The notes under the pieces: generated by a model
Told to the model about the DNA's origin: nothing
Databases searched by the model: none
The model's input: the letters and a program-made list of their open reading frames with translations, nothing else
Part shown: positions 53,306 through 61,814 of the stretch, in pieces
Layout: every line of letters starts with the position of its first letter
Numbering within the stretch: the first letter of the stretch is position 1
Translations under genes and position numbers: made by a program
Assembly: GCF_014646055.1 (NCBI RefSeq)
Contig: NZ_BMMS01000022.1
Location: 62,264 to 126,263, forward strand
Length of the DNA stretch: 64,000 nt
Reading direction: 5' to 3'
Source: Wenjunlia tyrosinilytica
Lineage (GTDB): Bacteria > Actinomycetota > Actinomycetes > Streptomycetales > Streptomycetaceae

Positions 53306-54711
53306 CGCCGGCCTCCCGAGGTGCCCGCGCCGCCGTTGAGCAGATCCAGGACCCCTCGCCGCTGCGCCGGGCTCATCCACGGGACGTCGGCGACCGCCCG
53401 GTCCGGCCGGGCGACCGCCCAGTCCAGGAAGACGCCCAGCCGGGCGGCGAAGCCCTCTCCGGTCGCGTCGTCGAAGATGGACCTGCTGTAGTCGATCTGG
53501 ACCAGCGGGGACGACGGGTCGAGCACAAAGGTCGCGTTGATGTCGAACCTGCTCAACCCGTACTCGGGGGCGACGAGTTCGCACTCGATCCCGCCCAGCC
53601 GCACCGGCGGCGGCAGCCCGTCCACGGCCGAGCAGAACGCCCGGAAGAGCGGATTGCGGTCGCTGCGCCGATCGGGCCGTGCCCGGCGCACCAACTCCTC
53701 GAACGGCAGGGCCTGATGCGCCACCGCCCGGGCCAGCGTCCGGTGGGTGCGGCGCACCAGGTCGAGGAAGGACTCACGCGGCCGAACCGAGGCACGCAGG
53801 CACAGCGTATTGACGAAGCATCCGATCAGCGGCTCCAGCGACATGTCCGTGCGTCCGCTCACGGGCAGGCCCACCACGAAGTCCCGCTGCCCGCTGTACC
53901 GGCCGAGCACGGCGAAGTACGCGGCCAGGGCAACGGCGAACGGTGTCGCCCCCGCGCCGCGCGACACACTGCGCAGGCGCTCCCACGTGCCGGGGGACAG
54001 GGCATGGCGCACGGTCCCCATGGGCCCGCCCACGCCGTGTCCCGGCCGGTCGGCGGGCAGGTCCAGTTCCTCGGCGCCGTCCAGTTCCGCCAGCCAGTGC
54101 CGCAGCAGCTCCTCCCGCTCCCGTTCCAGGACCCGCCGCTCCCACCAGGCGTAGTCGCTGTACGACACCGGAAGCGGCTTGGCCTCGGCACCCGAGCACC
54201 CCTGGTCCAGTTCCTCCAGCAACAAGGCGGTGGACCAGCCGTCGAAAGCGAGATGGTGCAGGGTCAGCGCCAGCACCCACGCGTCGTCGGTGACGCGCGC
54301 CAGGCGCACCCGCAGCGGGGGTTCCCGTTCGAGATCGAAGACGGCGGCCAGTTCCTCGTCGGCGACCGCCACGGCCCGCGCCATGGTGTCGGCCCCCTCG
54401 GGAGCCGGCCGGCGGTCCACCGGTGGCCGCCGGCCGTCGAGTACGCGCTGCACGGGCAGGCCGTCCGGCCGGGGGGCGACGACCGTGCGCAGCGGCTCGT
54501 GCCGCTCCACCACGCGGTGGACGGACGCCAGGAGTGCCTCGGTGTCGGGCTCGCCGTGGAGCAGGAGCGCCACTTGGAGGTTGTACTCCGCCGTCGGCGG
54601 CCTGCTGCTGTGCACGAACCACAGCCGGGCCTGGGCGGTGGACAGCGGCGCGGGCCGCTCGGTGCCGGGTGTCACCGGGGGCCGCGCGGCGGTACCGGTC
54701 GGCCCGCTCAC
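53302..54711 (-). CDS. stand-alone NRPS condensation domain, intact
   Basis: 469 residues from a GTG that overlaps the aldolase stop (GTGA). Canonical motifs: LSTAQARLWFVHSS, RHEPLRT, TLHHLAFDGWS (active HHxxxDG near residue 150), DFVVGLPVSGRTD, IGCFVNTLCLR, HQALPFEELV. It is the only condensation domain of the leftward arm able to catalyse peptide-bond formation by motif, so it may serve the neighbouring modules in trans. Confidence 0.93.
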   Translation of the reverse strand: MSGPTGTAARPPVTPGTERPAPLSTAQARLWFVHSSRPPTAEYNLQVALLLHGEPDTEALLASVHRVVERHEPLRTVVAPRPDGLPVQRVLDGRRPPVDRRPAPEGADTMARAVAVADEELAAVFDLEREPPLRVRLARVTDDAWVLALTLHHLAFDGWSTALLLEELDQGCSGAEAKPLPVSYSDYAWWERRVLEREREELLRHWLAELDGAEELDLPADRPGHGVGGPMGTVRHALSPGTWERLRSVSRGAGATPFAVALAAYFAVLGRYSGQRDFVVGLPVSGRTDMSLEPLIGCFVNTLCLRASVRPRESFLDLVRRTHRTLARAVAHQALPFEELVRRARPDRRSDRNPLFRAFCSAVDGLPPPVRLGGIECELVAPEYGLSRFDINATFVLDPSSPLVQIDYSRSIFDDATGEGFAARLGVFLDWAVARPDRAVADVPWMSPAQRRGVLDLLNGGAGTSGGRR

Positions 54712-55778
54712 GCCCGTTCCCCCGCGGTGGCCAGGGGGGCGGCGAGCGTTTCGGGCGCGACCCGCGCGGCGGCGGCGACGGCCAGCTCCACCCCCGCGGA
54801 GTCGACGTCCCGGTGGGTCACAAAGCGCACCACGCCCGGGACGACCTCGGTCACCAGCACCCCGCGCTCGCGCAGGGCGGCGACGAACGGGGCGGCGCGC
54901 GGGCCGAGCCGCAGGGTCACGATGTTCGTGGAAGGCAGCGCGGGCGCGGCCCATTCGGGCAGCACATCGCGAAGACCGCGAGCGAGGCGGTGGGCGAGTT
55001 CGTGGTCCTCGGCCAGATGCTCGATCCCCTCCAGCGCGACCAGCCCGGCGGCGGCCATGGTGCCGATCTGCCGGAAGGTGCAGCCCAGTTGGCGCCGGGC
55101 CCGCGCGGCCGCGGTACGGACTTCCGCGCCGCAGCACAGCAGTGAGCCCATGGGCGCGCCCAGGCCCTTGTACAGGGAGAAGGTGACGGTGTCGCAGAGC
55201 GCGCCCACCTCATGGGCCGCGTAGCCGCCCGCCACGGCCGCGTTGAACAGCCGGGCTCCGTCGCAGTGCAGCGGCACCCCCGCGGCCCGGCACGCCGAGG
55301 CCACTTCCTCCAGGCGGTCCAGGGACCAGACCGAGCCGCCGCCGGCGCTGTGGGTGTTCTCCACGGCCACCATGCCCGTCTGCGGTGCCCGCCAGTCGTC
55401 GCGGGCCAGCAGCTCCTCCAGGTCGGCGGCGCCGAACATCCCGTCGGTGCCGTGCACGGCGGTCAGCTGCACTCCGGCCAGCCCGGCGACCGAGTGGGAC
55501 TCCCAGCGCACCAGATCGGTGTCGGCCTCCGCGATCAACTCCCGTCCCCGGGGCACGAGCGCGAGGATCGCCACCAGGTTCGCCATGGTCCCGCTCACCA
55601 CGAAGAGGGCGTCCTCGGTGCCCGCGAGTTCGGCCGCCCGCTCCTCCAGCGCGAGCACCGTGGGGTCCTCGCCGTAGAAGTCGTCGCCGACCCGCGCCGA
55701 GGCCATCGCCTCGAGCATCCGCCCGGTCGGCCGGGTCACCGTGTCGGACCGGAGATCGACCGGCGCCACGTCGCCCAC
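54708..55778 (-). CDS. low-specificity L-threonine aldolase
   Basis: 356 residues. The GTG at 55778 has a strong GGAGG five bases upstream and gives the typical start VAPVDLRSDTVTRPT. PLP-fold type I: FVVSGTMANLVAILAL, HCDGARLFNAAVAGG, PLP Lys in FSLYKGLGAPMGS. The family cleaves threonine to glycine and acetaldehyde, or joins glycine to aldehydes to make beta-hydroxy amino acids. As first gene of the leftward NRPS operon it may supply a beta-hydroxy amino acid or glycine; the direction is not shown by sequence. Confidence 0.92.
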   Translation of the reverse strand: MGDVAPVDLRSDTVTRPTGRMLEAMASARVGDDFYGEDPTVLALEERAAELAGTEDALFVVSGTMANLVAILALVPRGRELIAEADTDLVRWESHSVAGLAGVQLTAVHGTDGMFGAADLEELLARDDWRAPQTGMVAVENTHSAGGGSVWSLDRLEEVASACRAAGVPLHCDGARLFNAAVAGGYAAHEVGALCDTVTFSLYKGLGAPMGSLLCCGAEVRTAAARARRQLGCTFRQIGTMAAAGLVALEGIEHLAEDHELAHRLARGLRDVLPEWAAPALPSTNIVTLRLGPRAAPFVAALRERGVLVTEVVPGVVRFVTHRDVDSAGVELAVAAAARVAPETLAAPLATAGERA

Positions 55779-55998
55779 AGATTCCTCCTCGCGCTCCAAC
55801 ACGCTTCGACCGTCGTGCCTGGCGGGGAAATAGTGGTACGGAATTGCATTCCGGAAAGGATTTCTGTCCCGAACCCGTCACCTCTTTCCGAAGTGTTTCG
55901 GCGCGGCTTCGCGACGGTGCCGGTCAGGACTACTTTGTGGACTCACCGCGCTGAATTCACACGGGAGAACCACGGGAACCACGGGAGAGGAGCCCCCG
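55779..55998. promoter_or_regulatory. divergent promoter region of the two NRPS arms
   Basis: The leftward aldolase/NRPS operon and the rightward mbtH/NRPS operon share these 220 bases. It is less GC-rich than the flanks around 55830-55900. No -35/-10 pair was chosen. Confidence 0.5.
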
Positions 55999-56205
55999 AT
56001 GGACGAGCGGGAGGACGACCGCGAGTACAGCGTCGTGGTCAACGACGAGGAACAGTTCTCCATCTGGTTCGCCGACAGGCCGCTGCCCGACGGCTGGCGC
56101 GCCGAGGGGACCAGCGGGACCCGTCAGGAATGCCTGGACCACATCGAGCGGGTGTGGACCGACATGCGTCCGCGCAGCGTCCGCGAGCGCCTCGCGGCGG
56201 GCTGA
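55999..56205 (+). CDS. MbtH-like NRPS partner protein
   Basis: 68 residues, GAGAGGAG before the ATG. Family motifs FSIWFADRPLPDGWRAEG and CLDHIERVWTDMRP keep the conserved Trp residues. MbtH-like proteins bind adenylation domains and aid folding and activity. It is ten bases from the next NRPS gene. Confidence 0.95.
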   Translation: MDEREDDREYSVVVNDEEQFSIWFADRPLPDGWRAEGTSGTRQECLDHIERVWTDMRPRSVRERLAAG

Positions 56206-56215
56206 CGGCCGTCCC

Positions 56216-59200
56216 ATGGGTGTGACCGCAACTCGGGCGCTGCCCGCGATCCAGGAGCGCCTGCGGCGCAGCGAGCGCTGGGCCCCCGGGCACGGCTCGC
56301 ACACGGTCGCGGCGACCGTACCCCTGCCGCCGGGAGTCGGCCGCAGGGCCGTGGCCGCGGCTCTCGACGCGTGCACCGGCGCCCACCCGGCGCTGAGGAC
56401 CCGCCTGGCCGGCGGTGACCAGGACGCGGTGCTGTCGTGGGACGGCCCCGGGCCGAGCCTCGAGCCGTTGGCGGCGGGGGAGGACGGGAGCGCTCTGACG
56501 GCGAAGCCGTTCGACCTCGAACGGGGGCCGCTCGTGCGCGCGGCACTGGTCGAGGGGAGTCCCTCGACGCTCCACCTGGCCGCACACCGCTGCGCACTGG
56601 ACACCACGGCCCTGCGGCTGCTCGCCGCGGAGGTCGCGGCACGGGTGGAACCCGGGGCGCCCGGACCGTCCGGCCCGGGGCCCGCGCCGACGAGGCCGGC
56701 GACCGCACCGGCCGAAGCCGAAGCCGCCCCCGGCGCAAGCCGTGGGGCCGCAGCCCGTGAGTCCCGGGCGCCGCGGACGGCCGCGCGCACGCCTGCCGTA
56801 GCCCCCGGCGGCGGGTTCGTGCCTGCCGCGGCCCCCGACGCCCGGAACTCACCCATCACCGTGCCCGCGCGACCCCCCGCGCCCCTCACCGCGACAGCCG
56901 CCGAGGCGCAAGCCGCGCGGGAGGAGTTGGCGGGGGCGGCCGCCTTGCTGGACCTGCCGCTCGACGCGGCGCGCGGGGCCGGGGCCGCAGGGCCGGCGCG
57001 GACCGTCGCCGTGCCCGATCCGGACGGCGCACTCACCGGTCGTACCGAGCCGTCGGCCGTGCTCGCCGCCTACCTTGCCGTGCTTCACCGGTACACGGGC
57101 CGGGCCGATCTGCTCGTCGCCGTCGAGGTGGACCGGCGCCCCCACCCGGGTGCCATCGGCCAGTACACCGAACTGGTCCCCGTCCGCTTCCGGTTCGACG
57201 CCGCGGCCACCGCCTCCGACCTGCTGTCGGCCGTCGCCGACCGGCTGGCCGCGGTGAAGGGCGGCCCCGTGCTGCCCCACGACGTACTGGCGGAGCCCAC
57301 GGAACAGCCGCCGCGCTTCTCGGCCGCGTTCGGGGTCCGCCGCCTCGGCCCCGCCGGGGTCACCGCTGTCCCTGCCGCGGCCGCGGAGTCCGAGCTGGCC
57401 CTCACCGTGGTGGAGGCCGCCGGCGGTCCCGGGCTGGAGCTCACCCATGACACCGAGCTGGTCGTCGAGGAGAGCGCCGACCGCATCGGCCGCCATGTCC
57501 TCACGATGCTCCGGCAGTTGCTCGACCATCCGGACACGGCCGTGGGCGACCTCGACTTCCTCGGGCCCGAGGACCACGAGCTGCTGCGCCGCTGGGGCCG
57601 GACCGACGACGTGGTCGATCGGCTCAGGACCGTTCCCGAACTGGTGGCGAGGCGGGCGCGGGTGACTCCGGACGCCGTCGCCGCCGTGCTCGGCGAGCGG
57701 ACACTGACCTTCGCCGAGCTGGACCGGCGCGCCGACCGCCTCGCCCGTCACCTCGCCGCCGAGGGAATCGCACGGGGCGACGCGGTGGGGCTGTGCATGC
57801 CCCGCTGCCCCGAACTGCTGGTGGCCATGCTCGCGGTCCACCGGGCGGGCGCCGCCGCCCTGATGCTCGACCCCAAGGCGCCCGAGGCCTATCTGGGCCG
57901 GCTCCTCGCCCAGGCCGGGGTGTCGCTCGTGGTGACGACGGAACGCCTCCGGCGGGACTGGCCAGCCGAGGCCGCGCAGGTGCTCTGCCTGCTCGAATCG
58001 GGGGAGATCACCTCCGGCTCCGCCGACGCCGCCGACCCGCTGCCCGTCCCCGAACTCGACGACATCGCCTATCTGGTGCAGACCTCCGGCTCCACCGGCC
58101 TGCCCAAGCTCGTCGTCGTCACCCACCGCGGTGTCGCCCACTCCGCCCTCGCCCAGGTGCGCGCCCACCAAGTGCGGCGCGAGGAGCACGGCGGCTGGAC
58201 CTTCCCCCCGCACACCAATGTCTCCGTCACCGTCGTCGTCTGGGCGTTCCTCGTGGTCGGCGCGCCGCTGCACATCGCCGCCGATGACGAACTGTCCTCG
58301 CCGGAACGGCTGCGGGACTGGCTCATCGACTCGGGTGTGACGCAGGTCTTCGTCGTGGCGCCGCTCGCCGAGGCGCTGGTGACCGCCGACTGGCCGGAGC
58401 GGGTGCCCCTGCGCAGCCTGCTGACCGGAAGCGACCGGGTCCGCCGCTGGGCCCCCGCCCACCTCCCGTTCGAGGTCGGCAACTGGTACGGCGCCAACGA
58501 GGTCAACATCGTCACCACCCCCCTCCTGCCGTGGGAGGAGAGGATCACCTCGCACACCGCCACGGAACGCGACCGGGGCACCCCGCCGCCGATCGGCCGC
58601 CCCTGGCCGGGCGTTCGGCTGCACATCCTGGACCACCGGATGCGCCCCGTCCCGCCGGGCGTGGTCGGGGAGCTCGCGGTCACCGGACCGGAGCAGACCC
58701 GCGGCTATCTGACGGCCGCCCAGACGGCGGAGCGCTTTGTGCCCGACCCGTTCGGCACCGAGCCGGGCGGACGGCTCTATCTGACCGGTGACCTGGTCAG
58801 ATTCCGCCACGACGGGGCGCTGGAGCACCGCGGCAGGGCCGACCACCAGGTGAAGATCGCGGGTATGCGTGTGGAGGTCGCCGAGGTCGAGAACGCGCTC
58901 CTCGCCGCCCCCGGTGTGCGTGCGGCCGCGGTCACCGCACCCGACGACCCCTCGGGGACCCCGAGGCTCATCGCGTACCTCGTGGCCGACGACGGCCTGG
59001 ACACGGCGGCGCTGCGCCGAGCGCTCGCCGGGCAGTTGCCGGACCACATGGTGCCCCAGGCGTTCATTCTCCTGGACGCGCTGCCGCTCAACTCCGGCGA
59101 CAAGATCGACCGCCGTGCCCTTCCCGAGCCGGACTGGACGGCCCTGGCCTCGGCGTCCGCCCCGTCCTCCTCCGCCGACGGCGAAGAGGCGGTGGACAAC

Positions 59201-59434
59201 GCTCCCCGTACCGAGCTCGAGGCCGCCCTCGTCAAGGTGTGGGAGGAGATCCTCGGCCTGTCCGACCTGGGGGTGCACGACAACTTCTTCCTGCTCGGCG
59301 GTGACTCCCTCAGCGCGAACAGGGCCGTGCGGCTCGTGGTCGAAAGGGTCGGCACACCGCTGAAAGTGCGCGACCTGATGCTCAACCCCACACCGGCGGA
59401 GCTGTCCGAGGTCCTGTCCGGGGGCGCCGTGTAG
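56216..59434 (+). CDS. NRPS C*-A-PCP module with atypical adenylation pocket
   Basis: 1072 residues. The C region (1-460) is weak: HRCALDT in place of HHxxxDG, and an Ala/Pro-rich insertion at about 145-220. The A domain (about 475-975) has YLVQTSGSTGLPKLVVVTH, NWYGANEVNIV, YLTGDLVRF, GRADHQVKIAGMRVEV and LNSGDKIDRRAL (catalytic Lys kept). The A4 region reads HTNVSVTVVVWAF, so the Asp235 that holds the amino group of alpha-amino acids is missing (Val, or Asn one position earlier). Pocket by eye: V-S-V-F-L-T-W-I-V-K, which matches no code I know. PCP Ser in FFLLGGDSLSAN. Confidence 0.88.
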   Translation: MGVTATRALPAIQERLRRSERWAPGHGSHTVAATVPLPPGVGRRAVAAALDACTGAHPALRTRLAGGDQDAVLSWDGPGPSLEPLAAGEDGSALTAKPFDLERGPLVRAALVEGSPSTLHLAAHRCALDTTALRLLAAEVAARVEPGAPGPSGPGPAPTRPATAPAEAEAAPGASRGAAARESRAPRTAARTPAVAPGGGFVPAAAPDARNSPITVPARPPAPLTATAAEAQAAREELAGAAALLDLPLDAARGAGAAGPARTVAVPDPDGALTGRTEPSAVLAAYLAVLHRYTGRADLLVAVEVDRRPHPGAIGQYTELVPVRFRFDAAATASDLLSAVADRLAAVKGGPVLPHDVLAEPTEQPPRFSAAFGVRRLGPAGVTAVPAAAAESELALTVVEAAGGPGLELTHDTELVVEESADRIGRHVLTMLRQLLDHPDTAVGDLDFLGPEDHELLRRWGRTDDVVDRLRTVPELVARRARVTPDAVAAVLGERTLTFAELDRRADRLARHLAAEGIARGDAVGLCMPRCPELLVAMLAVHRAGAAALMLDPKAPEAYLGRLLAQAGVSLVVTTERLRRDWPAEAAQVLCLLESGEITSGSADAADPLPVPELDDIAYLVQTSGSTGLPKLVVVTHRGVAHSALAQVRAHQVRREEHGGWTFPPHTNVSVTVVVWAFLVVGAPLHIAADDELSSPERLRDWLIDSGVTQVFVVAPLAEALVTADWPERVPLRSLLTGSDRVRRWAPAHLPFEVGNWYGANEVNIVTTPLLPWEERITSHTATERDRGTPPPIGRPWPGVRLHILDHRMRPVPPGVVGELAVTGPEQTRGYLTAAQTAERFVPDPFGTEPGGRLYLTGDLVRFRHDGALEHRGRADHQVKIAGMRVEVAEVENALLAAPGVRAAAVTAPDDPSGTPRLIAYLVADDGLDTAALRRALAGQLPDHMVPQAFILLDALPLNSGDKIDRRALPEPDWTALASASAPSSSADGEEAVDNAPRTELEAALVKVWEEILGLSDLGVHDNFFLLGGDSLSANRAVRLVVERVGTPLKVRDLMLNPTPAELSEVLSGGAV

Positions 59435-59449
59435 CCCCCGCACGACGGC

Positions 59450-59476
59450 GGGGCGCGCACCCCTGGTGCGCGCCCC
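59450..59476. terminator. perfect 12-bp stem-loop behind the NRPS gene
   Basis: GGGGCGCGCACC and GGTGCGCGCCCC with a 3-base loop, between the rightward NRPS gene and the leftward thioesterase gene. Confidence 0.75.
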
Positions 59477-59522
59477 CGTTCGCCCTCTCTGCCGGCCCGC
59501 TCCGCTCGGGCGGGGAATCGGT

Positions 59523-60272
59523 TCAGGCGGGGAAGTCGGCCGCGATGACGTCCTTCAGCGACTGCGGGCAGCTGAGGAAGTCCAGATGCTTGCCCTCCAG
59601 ATGCTCGAAGCGGACCGGCGCGCACTCCTCCCATCCGGGCGGCACCGTGGCGGCGGGCACCACGTCGTCGTCCGACCACGACACCACCGTCACCGGGCAG
59701 GGCAGCCGCCGGCCGGCGTCGTAGCGGTAGGGGCGCTGCACCACCAGGTCCTCCTTGAGCACCCGGGCGGCTATCTCCGCCAGTTCGGGGGGTGGCTCGC
59801 CCTGCCCGGTGAGCAGGTACCGCTGCCGCACCTCGTGCACCAGATCGGCCGTGTCGAGGTCCACGAAGTTCAGCTCGCCGTAGAGCCCGCGGTGCGGCGC
59901 GCCCCAACTGGACGCGAACAGCCGCCGCGGCAACGGCAGTCCCCGGTCCTCCAGCGTCAGGATCGTCTCCAGGGCGAACGGCACCGCCCCGCAGTGCCCC
60001 GCGAACGCGAACGGCCGCTCCAGCAGTGGGGTGAGGAAGTCGACCAGGTCACGGGCGAAGGCCCCGTGGTCCGGATGCCCAGGTTCGCGGAAGCGGTTCT
60101 CCCGGCCCGGCGGTTGCAGCGCGCACACCGCGGTCCCGCCCGCCAGGGTCGGCGGCCAGTCCCGGTAGGACGACGCCCCGACTCCCGCGTAGGGGAAGCA
60201 GAACAGCAGCGAAGTGCTGTCCTGAGGCGGTTTTCTGAGCAGCCATTTTCCGGTCTGCGGAGTTGTTCTCAT
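59523..60272 (-). CDS. type II thioesterase with Cys nucleophile
   Basis: 249 residues. GrsT-like alpha/beta hydrolase: LLFCFPYAGVGASSYRDWP, CALQPPGRENRF, VSWSDDDVVPA (acid) and LEGKHLDFL (His). The nucleophile elbow is GHCGAVPFALE, with Cys where nearly all family members have Ser (GHSMG). Cys thioesterases in NRPS systems are known to favour beta-lactone or beta-lactam ring closure (obafluorin, sulfazecin), though those are terminal domains. Normal type II enzymes clear misloaded carrier proteins. It is on the opposite strand to its neighbours; a TACCGT box before ATG 60272 suggests a leaderless message. Confidence 0.88.
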   Translation of the reverse strand: MRTTPQTGKWLLRKPPQDSTSLLFCFPYAGVGASSYRDWPPTLAGGTAVCALQPPGRENRFREPGHPDHGAFARDLVDFLTPLLERPFAFAGHCGAVPFALETILTLEDRGLPLPRRLFASSWGAPHRGLYGELNFVDLDTADLVHEVRQRYLLTGQGEPPPELAEIAARVLKEDLVVQRPYRYDAGRRLPCPVTVVSWSDDDVVPAATVPPGWEECAPVRFEHLEGKHLDFLSCPQSLKDVIAADFPA

Positions 60273-60491
60273 CCGTTTCACGGTAGTCGGCCGCACCGGC
60301 CCGGCAAGTGTTCACGCAGCTTCCGGAAAGACCTCGGAAAGACCCTTGAAAGATTGCGCGGCCGAGCCCGCTGCCGATTCCTTTCCGGGCGGCGAAAGAA
60401 TGTTGCGCCGCTGTTCCGGGGACGAATAAATTCCGAACTGTGCGTCCGCCGCGCGAGGGGGCGCCAGGACGCAGGACGGGAGACCGCCGCG

Positions 60492-61814
60492 ATGCTGATG
60501 ACCGCCCCCGGGCCAGGCCAGCGGGTACCGCTGGACACGATCGACCTGTACGACCCGCGCCGTTTCCAGGAGTACCCGCAGCACGTCGCCTTCGCGACTT
60601 TGCGCGAGGAAGCACCGGTGTGGTCCCAGGAGGCGCCCAATGGCGCCCGGTTCTGGTCGGTGACCCGATACGCCGATGTGGTGCGCGTACTCAAGGACGT
60701 ACGCCGCTACAGCTCCGAGCACGGAACCATCCTCGCCGTCACGGGCGGGGACAGCGCGGGCGGACGCACCATCAACCTGATGGACCGCCCCCGCCACACC
60801 TGGGTGCGTGTGCCCACCTTCCGCACCATGACCACCAACATCCTCCACCAGCGCGTCGACCGTGTGCGCGCCCATGTCCGCAGGATCATCGAGCCCTGCT
60901 TCGACGGCGGTGAGCACGACTTCGCACAGCTGATGTTCGATCTGCCGATGGCCGCGGTCGGGGAGATCCTGGGCATCCCGGAGCGCTACTGGCCCGACAT
61001 CCCGCGCTGGACCATGGCCGGAGTCGCCCCGGACGACGAGGAGTTCACCAAGGGCGAGACCGCCGACACACTGCGGCAGGCGCACCACGACCTGTTCGCG
61101 ATGTTCAGCGAGCTGATCGAGGCCCGCAGGGCCGAGCCCAAGGACGACCTGGTCTCGATGCTGGTCCACCTCGACTTCGGCGGGCAGCCGATGGAGGACA
61201 GCCAGATCCTGCTCAACTGCTACAGCTTCGTCATGGGCGCGACCACCACCACCCCGCACACCGCCTCGCACATGATGCTCGCGCTGATGGAGCGCCCCGA
61301 TGTCTGGCAGGCGCTGCGCGACGCGCCGAACCGGGTCGGGGCCGCGATCCAGGAGTCCCTGCGCTGGTCCACCCCCACCAACCACCTCATGCGGCGCACC
61401 ACCACCGATGTGGAGATCGCGGGCACCCGCATCGGGGCCGGAGAGCTCGTCGTCGCCTGGGTGGCCTCCGCCAACCGTGACGAGAAGGTCTTCCACGACC
61501 CGTACTCGTTCACTCTCGGCCGCTCGCCGAACCCCCACATCGCCTTCGGCACCGGCCCCCACTACTGCGTGGGCGGTCCGGCCGCACGCGTCGCGCTCAC
61601 CGTCCTGCTCGAGGAACTGCTCGCCCGCTTCGACCGGTTCGAGCCCGCGGGCGACGCGGTGCACCTGCGGTCGAACTTCATCAACGGTCTGACCCGGCTG
61701 CCCGTCACGGCGCTACCGGCCTCCGGCCGCGGCCCGGCCGCCGCGGTGGGTGGGGCGGTGGGCGGCGCGGCGGCCGTGACGGCGGCCGTGGCCGCGAAGG
61801 AGGGGACCCGGTGA
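60492..61814 (+). CDS. cytochrome P450
   Basis: 440 residues. K-helix ESLRW (ExxR, near 287), haem loop FGTGPHYCVGGPAAR with the Cys ligand near 358. The I-helix reads FVMGATTTTPHTASHM: the usual acidic residue before the Thr (AGxE/DT) is Thr here. The last 30 residues are Ala/Gly-rich. It overlaps the next NRPS gene (GTGA), so it is co-expressed with it and probably oxidises a carrier-bound or free precursor. Target unknown. Confidence 0.93.
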   Translation: MLMTAPGPGQRVPLDTIDLYDPRRFQEYPQHVAFATLREEAPVWSQEAPNGARFWSVTRYADVVRVLKDVRRYSSEHGTILAVTGGDSAGGRTINLMDRPRHTWVRVPTFRTMTTNILHQRVDRVRAHVRRIIEPCFDGGEHDFAQLMFDLPMAAVGEILGIPERYWPDIPRWTMAGVAPDDEEFTKGETADTLRQAHHDLFAMFSELIEARRAEPKDDLVSMLVHLDFGGQPMEDSQILLNCYSFVMGATTTTPHTASHMMLALMERPDVWQALRDAPNRVGAAIQESLRWSTPTNHLMRRTTTDVEIAGTRIGAGELVVAWVASANRDEKVFHDPYSFTLGRSPNPHIAFGTGPHYCVGGPAARVALTVLLEELLARFDRFEPAGDAVHLRSNFINGLTRLPVTALPASGRGPAAAVGGAVGGAAAVTAAVAAKEGTR

